64,000 nt of DNA, from NCBI GenBank assembly GCA_963727285.1, contig CAVSFF010000012.1, positions 62,001 through 126,000 on the forward strand, given 5' to 3'. Numbering within the stretch: the first letter of the stretch is position 1; every line of letters begins with the position of its first letter. This document shows, piece by piece, positions 18,689 through 26,928 of the stretch. The notes under the pieces were generated by a model. It was not told where the DNA came from. It did no database searches and saw only the letters and a program-made list of their open reading frames with translations. A program made the position numbers and the translations under genes. The DNA comes from CAITWD01 sp963727285. Lineage in GTDB: Bacteria; Actinomycetota; Thermoleophilia; Miltoncostaeales; Miltoncostaeaceae.

Positions 18689-19981
18689 ATGACCGCCTCG
18701 TCGTTCCTCACCGCCACCGACGCCGCCGCCCGACTCGGCGTCTCGAAGCGGACGCTCTACGCATACGTGAGTCGTGGATTGCTCCCGTCCGAGGCCGGCC
18801 CCGGCCCGTCACGTGCGCGTCGCTACCCGGCCGCGGCGATCGATGCCCTGCGCGCCGATCGCGAACGCCGTGCCGATCGCGGGCTTGCGGCGCACGGCGC
18901 CCTGCACTGGGGGCTGCCGGTGGTCGATTCCGCCCTGACCCTGATCGACGATGGCCGTCTCTATTACCGCGGCGCCGACGCGATCCGTCTGTCGCAGACC
19001 GTCGACTTCGAAGCCGTGTGCTGGGATCTGTGGCAGGACCCCGGCCGGAGGCCCGACCTCGACCCGTCGGTCCCGGCCGGCGACGACGGGCCGCTGAACC
19101 CGATCCCCCGGCTTGCACGTCATCTCACCGGCCAGGCGGAGGTGTCCGTACTCACGATCGGGTCGCTGGCCGCGCGCGATGCGGGTCCGGCCCTGCGCGT
19201 GGTCGCCGCCCTCTTTGCGGCACTCGGCGCGACGGGGAGCGGCTCGCTCGCCCGGCGTTTGGCCGACGGGTGGGGTGCCCCCGAGCGTGTGGACGACATC
19301 AATGCCGCGCTCGTGCTCTGCGCGGATCACGAACTAAACATCAGCGCGTTTACGGCGCGGTGTGTCGCATCGGCCGATGCCCGACTCGAGTACGTGCTGC
19401 TTGCGGCGCTGTGCGCGTTCTCGGGCGGGCGCCACGGCGGTGCCACCGAGCGCGTCGCGGCGCTGTTCCGGGATGTCCGGAGCGTCGGCTCCGTGCGGGC
19501 GGTCGACCGCGCGCTCACCGAGGGCACGCTCCCGGGCTTCGGGCACCCGCTCTACCCCGATGGCGATCCGCGCGGGGCGGAACTCATCGCCCGGGCCCGT
19601 CGTATCGGCGGTCTCGCTCCCGACACCGACGAACTCCTCGCGGTCGTCGCGGAGCAGCTCGGGATGCTGCCGACGCTCGACGCCGGGCTCGTCGTCCTGG
19701 CGGAGTCCGCGGGTCTTCCGGCTGACGCCGCACCTGCGATGTTCGCCCTCGGCCGGAGCGCCGGGTGGATCGCCCACGCGCTCGAGGCCGCCCGCGACGA
19801 CCAGCTCATCCGTCCGCGCGCCCGCTACGTGGGTCCCGCCCCCCAGCTGATCGCACGCCGTGTGCGCAGGTGCGCTCCCCCTTCGCCCGGGATGCCGGCA
19901 CCCGGGCAACCGAAGGGGACTGGCCGAAACGTCCGCGTCGTGGCAAAGTCACACGGGCCGGCGGTCCGCGGATCCGTGTGA
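18689..19981 (+). CDS. Citrate synthase family protein with N-terminal MerR-like HTH
   Basis: A 430-aa protein. Residues 6-60 are a helix-turn-helix (TATDAAARLGVSKRTLYAYVSRGLL) with the MerR/excisionase look. From about 70 it is a citrate synthase: DHELNISAF (first His), GGRHGGATE (second His region), GFGHPLY (His) and LDAGLVVLAES (Asp). All catalytic positions are present, so it is probably an active citrate or methylcitrate synthase that may also bind DNA. The last 40 residues are a disordered basic tail. ATG 18689 follows TATAAT by six nt. HTH-citrate synthases are known from sequence surveys; the DNA target here is visible in the same intergenic region. Confidence 0.85.
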   Translation: MTASSFLTATDAAARLGVSKRTLYAYVSRGLLPSEAGPGPSRARRYPAAAIDALRADRERRADRGLAAHGALHWGLPVVDSALTLIDDGRLYYRGADAIRLSQTVDFEAVCWDLWQDPGRRPDLDPSVPAGDDGPLNPIPRLARHLTGQAEVSVLTIGSLAARDAGPALRVVAALFAALGATGSGSLARRLADGWGAPERVDDINAALVLCADHELNISAFTARCVASADARLEYVLLAALCAFSGGRHGGATERVAALFRDVRSVGSVRAVDRALTEGTLPGFGHPLYPDGDPRGAELIARARRIGGLAPDTDELLAVVAEQLGMLPTLDAGLVVLAESAGLPADAAPAMFALGRSAGWIAHALEAARDDQLIRPRARYVGPAPQLIARRVRRCAPPSPGMPAPGQPKGTGRNVRVVAKSHGPAVRGSV

Positions 19982-20121
19982 CGCGGCGCGACCAGCCCAA
20001 GGTGCTTGCGCCGGCGGCGCCGGTCGAAGAGAATCCCCACCCACGTTGTTGACATAACGCACCCCCCGCCAGAACGCGCCGAGGTTGCGCTGCGCCGGCG
20101 GCACTCTCTGATGGAGGACAC

Positions 20122-20781
20122 TTGAGCATTCAGATCGGCACCACCGCACCTGACTTCGAGGCAGAAACCAGCGAGGGCACCATTCAGTTCCACGACTGGA
20201 TCGGCGACTCGTGGGCGGTCCTGTTCTCGCACCCGAAGGACTTCACGCCCGTCTGCACGACCGAGCTCGGATACCTGGCCAAGATCAAGCCCGAGTTCGA
20301 CCGCCGCAACGTCAAGGTCATCGGCCTGTCGGTCGACCCGGTCGACAAGCACTCGGCCTGGGCACGCGACATCGAAGAGACCCAGGGCACGGCCCCCAAC
20401 TACCCGATCATCGGGGACGTCGACTTCAACGTCTCGAAGGCGTACGACATGCTGGGTGCCGACGTCAGCGGGGACCCCGCCGACCGCACCGCGGCCGACA
20501 ACCAGACGGTCCGCAACGTGTTCGTGATCGGGCCCGACAAGAAGGTCAAGCTCGTGCTCGCGTACCCGATGACGACCGGGCGCAACTTCGACGAGGTGCT
20601 GCGGGTGATCGACTCGCTCCAGCTCACCGCCAAGTTCAAGGTGGCAACGCCCGCGCAGTGGCAGGACGGCGACGACGTGATCATCGCCGGCTCGGTCTCG
20701 AACGACCAGGCCAAGGAGATCTGGACCGACGGCTGGGAAGAGCCCAAGCCGTACATCCGGATCGTCGCGCAGCCCCGCTGA
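20122..20781 (+). CDS. 1-Cys peroxiredoxin (Prx6 / AhpC-TSA family)
   Basis: A 219-aa thiol peroxidase that reduces hydrogen peroxide and organic peroxides. The peroxidatic Cys45 is in FTPVCTTEL (PVCTTE of the Prx6 group). The C-terminal PAQWQDGDDVII and YIRIVAQPR are typical of the long Prx6 type. No resolving Cys is evident. The start is TTG 20122, supported by GGAGG four nt upstream and by the family N-terminus (MSIQIGTTAPDFEAET). ATG 20111 would read only four codons. A strong hairpin follows the stop. Soluble, single gene. Confidence 0.94.
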   Translation: MSIQIGTTAPDFEAETSEGTIQFHDWIGDSWAVLFSHPKDFTPVCTTELGYLAKIKPEFDRRNVKVIGLSVDPVDKHSAWARDIEETQGTAPNYPIIGDVDFNVSKAYDMLGADVSGDPADRTAADNQTVRNVFVIGPDKKVKLVLAYPMTTGRNFDEVLRVIDSLQLTAKFKVATPAQWQDGDDVIIAGSVSNDQAKEIWTDGWEEPKPYIRIVAQPR

Positions 20782-20830
20782 GCGGCGGCGTGCCTGCGGA
20801 CGCCGGGCCGTCCGCACGAGTGAACGTCAT

Positions 20831-20865
20831 CGCCACGCTCCCCCAGCACCGGGGGGGGCGTGGCG
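20831..20865 (+). terminator. Terminator hairpin after peroxiredoxin
   Basis: 14-bp stem (20831-20844 with 20852-20865, one T-G pair) with a 7-nt loop; contains runs of C and G. Fifty nt after the stop. Confidence 0.65.
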
Positions 20866-20950
20866 CGTGCCGGGCGAGGGAATGTCGCAGGCTCTCGGTT
20901 CGGCCGTCCTCGTGGGGCACGAGTCGCGTGCGGTCAATAGGGTCCGCCGC

Positions 20951-21346
20951 ATGACGACGATTCCCGAATCACATCGCGACCTCCTCGACGCCCCGTGGGC
21001 GACGCTTGCCACCGTCGACCGGAGCGGACGCCCGCAGGTCTCCCTCGTCGCGTTTCTCGCCGAGGACGGCGTGGTCCGCGTTTCGCTGAACACGGGGCGC
21101 GCCAAGACTGCGCACCTGATCCGCAACCCTGCCGTCGGCGTCCTGATCCCGGATCCGGCCCAGCCACTGCGGTACCTGGAGATCGTCGGCGACGCCGAGG
21201 TGACTCCTGACGCCGACGGGTCGTTTGTCGCGCGTGCCGGTGCCAAGTACGGCCAGGACTTCACCGGTTACGACCAGCCGGGAGAATCGCGGGTCATCGT
21301 GACGATCCACCCGACGCGGGTCTTCGCGGCGGACATGAGCCACTAG
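20951..21346 (+). CDS. PPOX-class flavin/F420-dependent oxidoreductase
   Basis: A 131-aa split beta-barrel flavoprotein of the pyridoxamine-phosphate-oxidase-like superfamily. The start MTTIPESHRDLLDAPWATLA, the core TVDRSGRPQVSLV and VRVSLNTGRAKTAHLIRNP match the PPOX class F420-dependent family common in actinobacteria. It probably reduces small molecules with F420 or FMN; the substrate is unknown. ATG 20951 is chosen over upstream in-frame codons because it gives the usual family N-terminus. Confidence 0.85.
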   Translation: MTTIPESHRDLLDAPWATLATVDRSGRPQVSLVAFLAEDGVVRVSLNTGRAKTAHLIRNPAVGVLIPDPAQPLRYLEIVGDAEVTPDADGSFVARAGAKYGQDFTGYDQPGESRVIVTIHPTRVFAADMSH

Positions 21347-21497
21347 GACCCTCCGCGCGACCCATCGCCGGGCGCGATCGCGGGCACCGCGCGCGCCAAT
21401 AGGACGCCTCGCGGATCCGCCGCCTCGGTCAGCGGCGCCGTCACCAGTACCGCGCGGGCGCCGCCGTGGCCGGGTGTCAATGCCGGCCGCGAGGTGT

Positions 21498-22305
21498 TCA
21501 GGACATCGGTTTGCGCGCGAGCGCGAACAGTTTCATGAAGTCGTAGGTCCACCCGTCCGGGCCGGAGCGTTCACGCATGCGTTCCTCGACCTTCGCCAGC
21601 CATGCGGCCACTTCGGGCTCCGACGGATCTCCGATGATGTGGCCCGCGACGACCCGCATGCGCTCGATGTACTCCTCGACGGGCACACGACGCGTCCGCC
21701 GCTCCATCCAGATGTCGATCGGCTCAAGACCGGCGGCGGTCAGGTAGCCCTCCATCTCGTCGATGTCGCGCAGATTGCCGTCGAAGGCGCCGAGCCAGGC
21801 GTAGTTGATCGGCTCGACGTTGGCGATGACGTCCCGATAGGCCTGCTCGCCGCCCTTGCCCGAGCAGAGAATCGCGACGACGCCGCCCGGCTTGAGGGCA
21901 CGGGCGATCCGTTCGGCGGCGACCCAGCGGTGCTGGAACCAGTGATAGGCCATCGAGCAGATGGCCAGGTCGAACGATGTCCGGGGCGACCGGCATGTCC
22001 TCGACGCCGGCGTGGACGAGGGTGACCTCCACGTCGCCGAGATGGCCGAGCTTGGCGTCGAACTGCTCGAGCATGCCCGCGGACGGGTCGACGCCGGTGA
22101 CCCGAAGGGGTCGGAAGCGGTCGATCATGGCCTGCGTGGCCCACCCGGTGCCGCAGCCGACGTCCAGGACGTCGTCGTAGTTCCCCGGAGGGATCGACAG
22201 GACCAGGCGCTGTGCGCCCTCGATGTTGTAGCGCACCGCCCCGTCGTAATCGGATGCGGTTTCGGTGAATCCACCGGCGATGCGTTCACGGCGTTCAGTA
22301 GACAT
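21498..22305 (-). CDS. SAM-dependent methyltransferase, class I (frameshifted)
   Basis: About 268 aa. The SAM motif DVLDVGCGTGWATQ (about residues 45-58) and the acidic VTGVDPSAGM are clear. Past about 21978 the protein continues in another frame: removing one extra base there gives DSFDLAICSMAYHW, the expected motif IV region, and then ALKPGGVVAILCSG. Ubiquinone/menaquinone-type or general small-molecule methyltransferase; substrate unknown. Start ATG 22305 (MSTERRERIAGGFTETASDY). The break may be a consensus error. Confidence 0.85.
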
Positions 22306-22478
22306 GGCCGTAGTCTCGCTGATCGCAGGTGGTCATCGCCAGCGCGATCGCTGTCGCGTGTGGCGACCACACCTGACGCCCCCTGTCCCGGGCGCCTATC
22401 GCGGCCATTGACCGGGTGTCCCCGGGCGTCCTACGTTCTTCATAGTTCTCTTACAAAATTTGAGGATCGGGGACGGAC

Positions 22479-23087
22479 GTGCAGAGTGAACCCAAGGACC
22501 GGTCGTCGGGTCGGAGGCTCGGACGCCTCCGACCCTCGCCGGCGATGCTGGTCGCCGGATGCGCATTGGTGCTGGCCGGAACGAGCGTCGGTGCGGCGGC
22601 CACGGGATTGATCAACGGCTCCAAGATCAAGAACGGCACCATCACGGGCACGAAGATTCACAACCACACCATCACCGCCAACAAGTTGGCGCGGGGAGTG
22701 CTGCGGACCTATCGCTTCGTGCTGATCCCGTCGCGAGAGTCGTTCTATTTCAACGACCCCGCCGATGGCGCCTACGGGTACGTCGACGGTACGAACCTCA
22801 CCCAGAAGGGCAACCCGATCACGTTCAGCCACCCCTACACGGGTGTCTACTGTCTGGCTGCCGGGGGCGCGGCGCCGCACATCGCCACGGTCAGTCCCGA
22901 TTTCTACAACGACACGACGGACCAGTACACGTTGACTGACGTTGAGCTGAATGCGAACGCCGCCAACTGCCCTGCCGGCGCTTTCGAGGTCGACACGTTT
23001 CACGTCGAGACCGTCTACGGGGTCGTGGCAAACAGCCCCGTCACGGCGGCACGCACGCGTTCGGCCGCCGCGCAGAAGAAGCCGTAA
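22479..23087 (+). CDS. Exported protein with NGT-type short repeats
   Basis: A 202-aa protein with a basic N-terminus, one hydrophobic export/anchor segment (AMLVAGCALVLAGTSVGAAA) and then a short repeat stretch (INGSKIKNGTITGTKIHNHTI). The repeat is of the kind seen in many secreted proteins of Thermoleophilia. The remainder (about 110 aa, two Cys: VYCLAAGG and ANCPAGA) is a beta-rich domain I cannot name. GTG 22479 has a GGGGA ribosome site. The AT-richer segment upstream (22440-22465) is a likely promoter zone. Confidence 0.7.
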   Translation: MQSEPKDRSSGRRLGRLRPSPAMLVAGCALVLAGTSVGAAATGLINGSKIKNGTITGTKIHNHTITANKLARGVLRTYRFVLIPSRESFYFNDPADGAYGYVDGTNLTQKGNPITFSHPYTGVYCLAAGGAAPHIATVSPDFYNDTTDQYTLTDVELNANAANCPAGAFEVDTFHVETVYGVVANSPVTAARTRSAAAQKKP

Positions 23088-23112
23088 GCGCTGTGGTTGC
23101 CGCGGCGACGGC

Positions 23113-23139
23113 CCGATCGGCGCGAGGAGCGCCGATCGG
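23113..23139. terminator. Bidirectional terminator hairpin
   Basis: Perfect 11-bp stem CCGATCGGCGC with 5-nt loop GAGGA, between convergent genes ending at 23087 and 23161. Confidence 0.7.
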
Positions 23140-23160
23140 CGGCCCCGCTGCCGTTGCGCG

Positions 23161-24618
23161 CTAGCCGTCCACCACCAGCGCCTGCAACGGGCCGAGAAGC
23201 CGCGCGGAGCGCCGTGAGGTCGCCTCGAGCTTGACGAGGCCGTGGGTCAGCGGCGCACCCCGGATCCCGCGCTCGTGCTGCTCGGTCGCGATGGGACGCC
23301 AGAGGTCGTCGATCACGGCGGCCGGGTCCCCGCCGATCTCGTCGATCCCGCGCTCCAGGTGGGCGGCCCACAGCCGCAGCCGCGTGCCGCGTGCGAGTGC
23401 GGCATCGCAGGTGACGAGGTTCACCTCGGTGTCGTTGAAGAACGAGTGGGCGTTCAGGTTTGCCGACCCCAGCGTGAGCCAGCGGTCGTCGACGATGCCC
23501 ACCTTGGCGTGCACGTAGATGCGGTCACTGGTCTTCCCCGAGCGTGCGCGGATCGTCGTGGCGAGCAACCGCCCCTGGTCGCCGTCGGCATCGGCCAGCA
23601 GGCCAAGCTGGCCGCGGGTGTCGTCACCCCCGGTGTTCGGCTTGTCGGGCAGCATGATGAGGATGCGAAATGCGTCCGTCGGCGGCCGGCGCAGCTTTCC
23701 CGCCAGGATGTCGACGACCTCGGGCGACCACAGGAACTGATTCTCCAGGTAGATCAGGTGCTGCGCCGAGCGCAGGGCGCGCAGGTATGCCTCGATGATC
23801 CGGAACTCGCCGTGGGGCGCGAAGCCGTAGAGCCGCTCGGGAACGGTCCGCACGATCTGCAGCTCGACGTCGCCGGCGGGTGCCACGTCAATCCGCTCGG
23901 GCTCCAGGCGCTCGCCGGTCACCGACGTCCAGCGCTGGGCGACATGGTGGGCCACGTCGGCCACCGCCGGACCGCGCAACCGCGAGGAAACGTCGTGCCA
24001 GCCAAGGCGCCCGCGGGCGGGATGCTGCGGCGTGTCCCAGCGGTCGCCGTTGAGATTGGTCAGGTCGATGCCCCCGACGAAGGCGATCTCGTCGTCGATG
24101 ACGACGAGCTTCTCGTGATGGCAGTGCAACGGGCGCTCATGCGCGTCGAGCGCCGCCATGATGCGCGTCCCGCGCACGAGCGCATCCCGCCCCGCGCGCA
24201 CGTCGCCCCGGCGCGGCGTAAACGCGGGCACGGGTGCCCCGGCCCAGAGCAAGACCCGCACGTCAACGGTCTCGGCGGCCTCGCCCAGCACCTCGCGCAG
24301 GAGCACCGGAGGTTCGTCGCGGAGGAGCGCAAATTCCGGTGTCAGGCACCAGCCGGCGATCAGCACACTGCGCCGGGCATCGCCGATCGCCTCCTCGAGG
24401 GCCGCAAAATAGGCGGCTCCGTCGATCAGCACGTCGAGGGCGTTCCCCGTCCGCGGCCCGGGGTCGCCGGCGGCCCAGAGGCGGCCGTCGTCGGGCGGCG
24501 TGCGCTGCGCGGCGCGCCCGAGCTTGTCCAAGCGTCGGGCATGGTGCGCGTTGGTCACGCGCTCGATCGCACGGCCCGCGAGCCGGTCGGCGAGTCCGAG
24601 TGCGTCCACGCCCGTCAT
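23161..24618 (-). CDS. Phospholipase D-like / cardiolipin synthase-type protein
   Basis: 485 aa, with two HKD phosphodiesterase motifs: HCHHEKLVVIDD (first half) and VHAKVGIVDDRWLTLGSANLN-type (second half). Both have the His, Lys and Asp needed for a PLD active site. No transmembrane helices, unlike bacterial ClsA, so it is a soluble or peripheral PLD that may hydrolyse or transfer phosphatidyl groups. LIYLENQFLWS is typical of PLD enzymes. A stand-alone gene; start ATG 24618 (MTGVDALGLADR). Confidence 0.88.
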   Translation of the reverse strand: MTGVDALGLADRLAGRAIERVTNAHHARRLDKLGRAAQRTPPDDGRLWAAGDPGPRTGNALDVLIDGAAYFAALEEAIGDARRSVLIAGWCLTPEFALLRDEPPVLLREVLGEAAETVDVRVLLWAGAPVPAFTPRRGDVRAGRDALVRGTRIMAALDAHERPLHCHHEKLVVIDDEIAFVGGIDLTNLNGDRWDTPQHPARGRLGWHDVSSRLRGPAVADVAHHVAQRWTSVTGERLEPERIDVAPAGDVELQIVRTVPERLYGFAPHGEFRIIEAYLRALRSAQHLIYLENQFLWSPEVVDILAGKLRRPPTDAFRILIMLPDKPNTGGDDTRGQLGLLADADGDQGRLLATTIRARSGKTSDRIYVHAKVGIVDDRWLTLGSANLNAHSFFNDTEVNLVTCDAALARGTRLRLWAAHLERGIDEIGGDPAAVIDDLWRPIATEQHERGIRGAPLTHGLVKLEATSRRSARLLGPLQALVVDG

Positions 24619-24759
24619 CCCCAGACGATAGCCCGATCGCGGGCCGCGGCAGCCGCGACCGGGAGATCACCCGGTCCGCCGGGTCGGGAGCGATGGTCGC
24701 CCCGCGGCGCACGTCGCCGGACCGGCGCATCCCGAATCGGGACACGTGCGCTCCGGGCC

Positions 24760-26103
24760 TCAGAGCTCCAGCCGACGCACCGCGGTCACGAACGCCTCCG
24801 TGAACGTGGGAAATTGGGCGATCGTGTCGGCGAGCACCTCCACGGGGACGCGCGCCCGCACGGCCAGCACCGCGAGGTGGATCCACTCCGTGGCGAGCGG
24901 CCCGACCGCGTACGCGCCGATCAACGTGCGTTCGCGGGTGTCGGCGAGTACGCCGGCGCACCCGACGACGCCCCGTCCGTACGTGCTGCTGCGCTCCGTC
25001 TCGGTGAGCGGAACGGCGGCGGACGCGGTCTCGATGCCGGCCTCGCGGGCCTGGGCCGCCGTCATCCCGACGGCGGCGACCTCGGGATCGCTGAAGATCG
25101 ACCGCGGCACCGCCCGATAGTCGGCCCGCACGTCCTGCCCGAGGATGTCCGCGCAGACGAGGCGTCCCTGGTAGGCCGCCACATGGGTGAAGGCGCCCTT
25201 GCCGGACACGTCGCCGACGGCCCACACGCCCTCGGCCGCCCGGCAGCGATCGTCGACCGCAATCCCCGCGTCGCCCGGAGTGATGCCGACGGTGTCGAGG
25301 CCGAGATGGTCCACCCGCGGGCGCCGCCCGGTGGCGATCACGAGCCGCTCGACATCCCGATCCCCGCACGCATCGACGGTGACCCGGGTCGATCCCCCGG
25401 TCATCTTCGCGGCCGTCACCGTGGCCCCGAGCACCAGCTCGATGCCCTCGGCGGCGAGGGCGCTCCCGAGCACGTCACCGACGGCGGGCTCCTCGCGGTC
25501 GAGCAAGCGGTCTTCGGAGCCGATCAGTGTCACGCGACAGCCGTAGCGCGAGAGCATCTGTCCGATCTCGATACCCACCGGGCCTGCGCCGAGCACGGCC
25601 GCGCTCGCCGGCACGCGCCGCAGTTCCATCGCCTCGCGATTGGTCCAGAAGTCGATCGCCTCGAGCCCCGGGATCTCCGGGATCACGGGAGCCGATCCGG
25701 TTGCGATGACCACCCGGTCGCAGTGGTGGACGGCCCCGGCCACGATGACGCGGCCGGGGCCGTCGAGGGTCCCGTGCCCGCGGAGGATCTCCACACCGCG
25801 CGCCGTGTAGCGCGCGGCCTTCGCGGCATCGTTCCGGCCGGCGGTCACGTCGTCGCGAAACGCGACGATCTCGTCCCAGTCGCGGATCGACGCGGCGACG
25901 CCCGGCACCCGGCGGGCCTGTGCGATCGCCTCGCCGGGGCGGAGCAGGGTCTTCGCCGGCATGCAGGCCCAGTACGGGCACTCGCCGCCGACCAGCCCGG
26001 ACTCCACCATCGCCACGCGGCGTCCGGCGTCGGCCAGACGACCGGCCACCGCCCGGCCGCCGGAGCCGGATCCGATCACGATGACGTCAAAGCGATCGCT
26101 CAT
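24760..26103 (-). CDS. FAD-dependent pyridine nucleotide-disulfide oxidoreductase
   Basis: 447-aa flavoprotein of the lipoamide dehydrogenase/mercuric reductase group. FAD motif VIVIGSGSGGRAVAGRLA at residues 6-24; redox-active disulfide in GGECPYWACMPAKTL; NAD(P) motif AAVLGAGPVGIEIGQML; second FAD motif GVWAVGDVSGKG. The C-terminal His-Glu of the family (HPTLSE) reads FPTFTE here, so the catalytic base His is replaced by Phe. That argues against ordinary lipoamide or glutathione reduction. ATG 26103 fixes the N-terminus at MSDRFDVIVIG. A long perfect hairpin sits 16 nt upstream. Confidence 0.88.
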   Translation of the reverse strand: MSDRFDVIVIGSGSGGRAVAGRLADAGRRVAMVESGLVGGECPYWACMPAKTLLRPGEAIAQARRVPGVAASIRDWDEIVAFRDDVTAGRNDAAKAARYTARGVEILRGHGTLDGPGRVIVAGAVHHCDRVVIATGSAPVIPEIPGLEAIDFWTNREAMELRRVPASAAVLGAGPVGIEIGQMLSRYGCRVTLIGSEDRLLDREEPAVGDVLGSALAAEGIELVLGATVTAAKMTGGSTRVTVDACGDRDVERLVIATGRRPRVDHLGLDTVGITPGDAGIAVDDRCRAAEGVWAVGDVSGKGAFTHVAAYQGRLVCADILGQDVRADYRAVPRSIFSDPEVAAVGMTAAQAREAGIETASAAVPLTETERSSTYGRGVVGCAGVLADTRERTLIGAYAVGPLATEWIHLAVLAVRARVPVEVLADTIAQFPTFTEAFVTAVRRLEL

Positions 26104-26118
26104 GCGGGTCCGTGCATC

Positions 26119-26168
26119 ACATCCCCGAGATCCACGTCTGCCGGGCCGGACGTGGATCTCGGGGATGT
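26119..26168. repeat. Perfect 19-bp inverted repeat (hairpin)
   Basis: Left arm 26119-26137 (ACATCCCCGAGATCCACGT) and right arm 26150-26168 are exact reverse complements around a 12-nt G/C-rich loop. It lies in a 366-nt divergent intergenic region, 16 nt before the flavoprotein start codon, so it is not at a gene end. Single copy in this window. It could be a regulator site, a 5'UTR hairpin or one copy of a dispersed REP-like element. The rest of this gap (26169-26469) shows no gene. Confidence 0.8.
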
Positions 26169-26469
26169 CGGGGGCGCTGGCGCTGCATGGGTGGCGGGGC
26201 GGGGAGTCAACGGGGTACGGGGCCGTGGGAGGACATACCCGGCAGGCTAGCCGAGAGCGCCCGGATGACCGGCTGCTCCGGTGCGCGGCGGCTCGCGCTC
26301 GGTCCCGTCGCGCATGCTGAGGCCGACACTGCGCCCGGGCGTGGGCGTCCAGATCCGCGCGCGCTGACCCCGGGGGTTGACGGGCGCGGGGTCGGCGGCG
26401 GCGGCGGTCGCCCGACACCCGGTCCGCCGGTATCCTGCTGGGATCTGCGAGGCCAGTCGGGGGCGATAC

Positions 26470-26775
26470 GTGAACGCGGTCATGCGTGACAACCCGGACG
26501 CACAGCGATACGAGCTGACCGTCGACGACAAGCTGGCGGCCCTCGTCGACTACTCCGACCGCGACGGCGCACGGGCAATTCTGCACACGGAAGTCCGGGC
26601 GCCCTTCGAGGGTCACGGGCTCGGGTCCCGGCTGGTGCGGTATGTCCTCGACGATGCCCGCCGGCAGGGCCGCATGATCCTCCCGTATTGCACCTTCATG
26701 CGCGACTACATCGCACGTCACGCCGAGGATCTGGATCTGGTGCCCCCCGAACGCCGCGGACGCTTCGGCCTGTAG
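26470..26775 (+). CDS. GNAT-like N-acetyltransferase (YjdJ/COG2388 type)
   Basis: 101-aa small GNAT-fold protein: AQRYELTVDDKLAALVDY, then ILHTEVRAPFEGHGLGSRL (acetyl-CoA loop) and the helix VLDDARRQGRMILPYCTF ending in the family pattern. Such short GNAT proteins lack a known substrate. GTG 26470 has GGGGGCGA upstream; ATG 26482 is an alternative. TATCCT at about 26428 could be its -10 box. Confidence 0.85.
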   Translation: MNAVMRDNPDAQRYELTVDDKLAALVDYSDRDGARAILHTEVRAPFEGHGLGSRLVRYVLDDARRQGRMILPYCTFMRDYIARHAEDLDLVPPERRGRFGL

Positions 26776-26878
26776 CGGCGACGCGGCCACCCGCGATCTG
26801 CGACGGCGTCGATACCGCGAGGCAGCCGCGGGAAGTACGGGCCAGGGGCGCCCGAGGTGATGCGGGTGCGCGGGGCTC

Positions 26879-26923
26879 CCGTGGCAGTCTCGGTCCGTCG
26901 CCGGAGACGGGACTGCCACGGGT
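26879..26923. terminator. Bidirectional terminator hairpin
   Basis: Perfect 12-bp stem CCCGTGGCAGTC (26879-26890 with 26912-26923) and a 21-nt loop, in the convergent gap between GNAT and the AmiC-like gene. Confidence 0.6.
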
Positions 26924-26928
26924 CGGGA

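Noticed and set aside
23242..26250. A 1002-codon open frame on the plus strand
   Set aside because: It is the antisense shadow of the phospholipase D and flavoprotein genes on the minus strand, which have full domain motifs; its own composition has no family features.
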